The notes beneath the pieces are model-generated. The model was not told where the DNA came from, made no database searches, and saw only the letters and a program-made list of their open reading frames with translations. Below, in pieces: positions 7,761-10,449 of a DNA stretch of 10,449 bases (positions are counted from its first letter, which is position 1; the number at the start of each line of letters is the position of its first letter). This stretch comes from Flavobacteriaceae bacterium (GTDB lineage Bacteria > Bacteroidota > Bacteroidia > Flavobacteriales > Flavobacteriaceae), in contig JAGQYU010000295.1 in assembly GCA_020435885.1 (NCBI GenBank), positions 1-10,449 on the forward strand. Reading direction: 5' to 3'. A program made the position numbers and the translations under genes.

Positions 7761-10449
7761 TGAACTCAAAAATCTTAGGTTTGCCATTATTAATTGCTAC
7801 TATCAAGTACTTTTTCCCATTTTTATCTTTTATCATATCAATATGTTTTACTTCCTCTCTTATAAAAAAACCACTCTTAGCATAATCTTGCCATATAAAA
7901 TTCATATCTCCATAATTCAACAATATGTTTCCATAATTAGCATCTAAACGAGAGAATTGAGGTTTAAATTCATAATTATTCCCTGCCATGATAAGGTCAA
8001 TTTTGCCATCATTATTCACATCCGAACATTCAATACCGCAAATACAAGATAATTGCACTCTACTTGGCAATACCTTTAAAACAAACTTTCCATTTCCTTC
8101 ATTAACAGCAATTACAGTTTCATTAATAACAGATTTTTTAACAATAGAATTATCAAAAACTTCTTTAGGAAATAATTCTTCAACGGTTCTTTTAGCGTAG
8201 TCTGATGCTTTAAGATTCTGTTTTTTCAACGTTACTAATTGAGTAGTGAGATCCTTTTTCTGATGTATAGGATAATCTTTACCATTAAAACTTTGACTTA
8301 CAATCTGTTCAATGGTGCCGTTGTTATCAAAATCATTCACCCACATTTTCATTGGATTAGCTTCTGAAGCCTTATATGGAATATTCTCTCCTTGATTACC
8401 CAATATGAGGTCATTATCTCCATCATTATCTAGATCTTTTACCTTTAAAGTATTCCAAAGTCCATACATTGAATCTAATGAGGTATTCCATCTAGATAAT
8501 TTTCTACCATTATTTTTAAATATAATTGGCGTACCCCATTCCGATATTGTAATTAAATCTTTTTTTGCATCGCCATCAATATCTTCCCAAATAGCAGCAG
8601 TTATCATTCCGGCATCTTTTATCTCATAAATAACTCTTTCTGTTTCATCAGTAAAAACACCATTACCCTGATTAACTAAAAACAAATGTTTTGGGTCAAT
8701 ACCATATGTACCCACAACACTCCTTGACCCAATAAATACATCAACATCTCCATCATTATCAAAATCATTTGGGGTAATTGTTGATATATTAGTAAAATTA
8801 CTGGGAATTGATTTATCAGATTTCTCAAAATACCCTCTTCCATCATTCAAATAAAGCCTTGGTCTATAGGTCATTTCTTCGCCAACTTGATTTCCACCAC
8901 TTCCAACCATTAAATCTAAATCTCCATCAGTATCAGCATCAAAAAAAGCTGCTGCAGTATCTTCAAAATTAGCATCTGTAACAAACACCTTCTGTGGTAA
9001 AGCCCTCAATTTTCCAGAACCAATATGAATATACAAAATACCTGGTTGACCTTTTGCTCCACCTATAAACACATCCTCATTACCATCTCCATCAACATCA
9101 CCAATAGTTAAAGCTGGTCCTTCTTGAGATATCATTTTAAAAATAAGCCCTTCATGGTCAAAATCATTATAATCATTTTCATCATGGGTTAACAATCTTT
9201 CATTGTCCAATTCTTTTAAGAATGTTTTTTCATATTTGTTTTTTACGGATTTATATTTCTCTTTTGTATCTGTCTGTTTAAGAATTAATGTTTGATTACC
9301 CTCTATGTTAGTTAATTTTTGCGTAAAATCATTAGGCCAAATTACTCGTAAAGAATCTATTTTAGAATGCTTCCCTAATCCAATACTCATTGTATAATCC
9401 ATTGATGATTGAAATCCTCTTGATGGAATCAGCTCTTGCACTACATTATTATCAGCATAATACAATTTAATTTTAGCACCTACAGCAAATTTATTTTTAT
9501 CTATTCCTTCAAATTTTAATCGTATGTAGTTATTATTTGTTAACCTTTCAGCATTATTCTTATATAGGAAAGCTGTCATGTTAACATTATTAACCACAAT
9601 ATCTAGATCGCCATCATTATCAAGATCCCCATATGCCGCTCCATTAGACATCCCTGGCAATTCTAACCCCCACTTTTTTGTCTCATTATCAAATGTCAAA
9701 TCGCCATTATTTTTATAAGCGTAATTCGACTGTGGAGCAACCGGCATTTTGTTGATGATAGAATCTATCGCCTGCTTTTTTCCGGTGAGCGCCATTCTTT
9801 GTACTATTTCATTTGCAAAAAAGTCTACAAAATCTAAGTCTGTAAGATCATGATTTATACCATTAGTAACATATATATCTCTAAATCCATCATTATCCAT
9901 ATCAAAAAGCAATCCTGCCCAGCTCCAATCAGTCTTGGCAACACCACTGAAGTACGCTATTTCAGAGAACGTATTATTTCCATTATTTAACTGAAGTGTA
10001 TTCTGTATGTATTGCTGATAAAAGTCTTTGCTTTGCTTAAGTTTAAAAACATTATATCCCTCAAATTCCATAACAGATTTTACCCTTTGATCTCCTTCAG
10101 GCAGCATATCAGTAATAAAAATATCTTGACTACCATCATTATTTATATCTGCCATATCAACTCCCATAGCCGACAAGCATAGATGCGATGTCCAATTTTT
10201 TATCTCTTCTTTAAACGTTCCATCTTTTTGATTTATGTATAAATAATCTCTTTCATAAAAATCATTAGACACATAAATGTCAGGCCACGTATCTTCATTA
10301 ATATCGCTTACTAAAACTCCCAAACCAAAACCAATTAGGCTTCCATATATTCCTGCTTCATCACTAACATCAACAAATTTACCATTGTCATTTCTTAGAA
10401 GCATATCTCCTACACCCCTAAAGATTTGAGGTACATTCTCCCAGTTCTG
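7753..10449 (-). CDS. VCBS/FG-GAP repeat protein with ASPIC/UnbV domain, N-terminus beyond window (paralogue of 4509-7760)
   Basis: The frame is open to the right edge. The first Met inside the window (10402-10404) is not the start, because the 15 codons before it continue the family sequence, ending in GD before MLLRNDNGKF as in the neighbour (GDRLLRNDGDKF). By alignment with the neighbour about 200-220 N-terminal residues, including any signal peptide, are missing. In the window there are 898 residues with 11 visible calcium-loop motifs; counted from that Met, examples are 86-94, 168-176, 260-268, 436-444, 547-555, 657-665 and 795-803. An ASPIC/UnbV domain (about 302-375, with SRGFQSSMD and VIWPNDFTQKL) comes next to a second propeller half. 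Order and spacing match the downstream paralogue almost throughout, so the pair arose by tandem duplication or shares one ancestor. A cluster of three Cys (787, 789, 793) has no counterpart in the neighbour. Its stop lies inside the next gene's start region. It is probably surface or periplasmic; its function is unknown. Confidence 0.9.
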   Translation of the reverse strand, partial: QNWENVPQIFRGVGDMLLRNDNGKFVDVSDEAGIYGSLIGFGLGVLVSDINEDTWPDIYVSNDFYERDYLYINQKDGTFKEEIKNWTSHLCLSAMGVDMADINNDGSQDIFITDMLPEGDQRVKSVMEFEGYNVFKLKQSKDFYQQYIQNTLQLNNGNNTFSEIAYFSGVAKTDWSWAGLLFDMDNDGFRDIYVTNGINHDLTDLDFVDFFANEIVQRMALTGKKQAIDSIINKMPVAPQSNYAYKNNGDLTFDNETKKWGLELPGMSNGAAYGDLDNDGDLDIVVNNVNMTAFLYKNNAERLTNNNYIRLKFEGIDKNKFAVGAKIKLYYADNNVVQELIPSRGFQSSMDYTMSIGLGKHSKIDSLRVIWPNDFTQKLTNIEGNQTLILKQTDTKEKYKSVKNKYEKTFLKELDNERLLTHDENDYNDFDHEGLIFKMISQEGPALTIGDVDGDGNEDVFIGGAKGQPGILYIHIGSGKLRALPQKVFVTDANFEDTAAAFFDADTDGDLDLMVGSGGNQVGEEMTYRPRLYLNDGRGYFEKSDKSIPSNFTNISTITPNDFDNDGDVDVFIGSRSVVGTYGIDPKHLFLVNQGNGVFTDETERVIYEIKDAGMITAAIWEDIDGDAKKDLITISEWGTPIIFKNNGRKLSRWNTSLDSMYGLWNTLKVKDLDNDGDNDLILGNQGENIPYKASEANPMKMWVNDFDNNGTIEQIVSQSFNGKDYPIHQKKDLTTQLVTLKKQNLKASDYAKRTVEELFPKEVFDNSIVKKSVINETVIAVNEGNGKFVLKVLPSRVQLSCICGIECSDVNNDGKIDLIMAGNNYEFKPQFSRLDANYGNILLNYGDMNFIWQDYAKSGFFIREEVKHIDMIKDKNGKKYLIVAINNGKPKIFEFNE

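Noticed and set aside
7761..7787. Start at 7787 for the downstream VCBS lipoprotein
   Set aside because: It adds nine residues before an otherwise complete lipoprotein signal and overlaps the upstream gene by 35 bases. The Met at 7760 gives the normal signal length.
7988..8629. Forward-strand open stretches at 7988-8200 and 8405-8629
   Set aside because: Both are antisense to the upstream VCBS gene. Their Ser/Pro/Ile-rich products are what the reverse of repeated calcium-loop codons gives.
10402..10404. Met at 10404 as the start of the upstream VCBS protein
   Set aside because: The frame stays open to the window edge with family-like sequence, and the protein would lack its first blades and a signal peptide.
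4509..10449. Recurring near-identical 20-base strings as a CRISPR array or other non-coding repeats
   Set aside because: They are irregularly spaced, in frame, and always encode the D-x-[ND]-x-D-G calcium loop of VCBS blades.

Overview
The window is a stretch of an AT-rich bacterial chromosome that reads like a Bacteroidota genome, most likely a (marine-type) flavobacterium. The reasons are low GC, starts preceded by A/T-rich tracts rather than Shine-Dalgarno sequences, lipoprotein signal peptides, giant ASPIC/UnbV VCBS-repeat lipoproteins, and an SLC45-type sugar transporter next to a Gfo/Idh/MocA dehydrogenase. The taxonomic call is inference from gene content and composition. No rRNA or other marker gene is present.

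All six genes lie on the minus strand, so transcription runs from position 10449 towards 1. They are packed with 8 bp overlap, 10, 3, 32 and 4 bp between them. In transcription order they are: (i) a VCBS/ASPIC-UnbV protein whose N-terminus lies beyond the right edge (7753-10449); (ii) a second, paralogous VCBS/ASPIC-UnbV lipoprotein (4509-7760); (iii) a lipoprotein of the vanadium-dependent haloperoxidase/PAP2 family (3155-4498); (iv) a membrane-anchored protein with a C-terminal GyrI-like effector-binding domain and no DNA-binding domain (2264-3151); (v) an SLC45/GPH-like sugar transporter of the major facilitator superfamily (705-2231); (vi) a Gfo/Idh/MocA NAD(P)-dependent oxidoreductase, frameshifted by an apparent one-base loss in a homopolymer and cut by the left edge (1-700).

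No intergenic gap exceeds 32 bp, and I see no promoter, terminator, tRNA, rRNA, mobile element or CRISPR in the window. The promoter presumably lies beyond the right edge, perhaps ahead of SusC/SusD-type genes (inference).

The genes suggest a cell-envelope module (two large calcium-binding beta-propeller-like lipoproteins plus an oxidative or phosphoryl-transfer enzyme) coupled to uptake of a small sugar or glycoside across the inner membrane and its oxidation in the cytoplasm. The substrate cannot be read from the sequence. The points most worth following are the near-complete chloroperoxidase-like active-site signature in the haloperoxidase, the translationally coupled pair of giant paralogues with a conserved non-repeat insert, a Cys cluster found in only one of them, and the anchored GyrI-like protein inside the operon.
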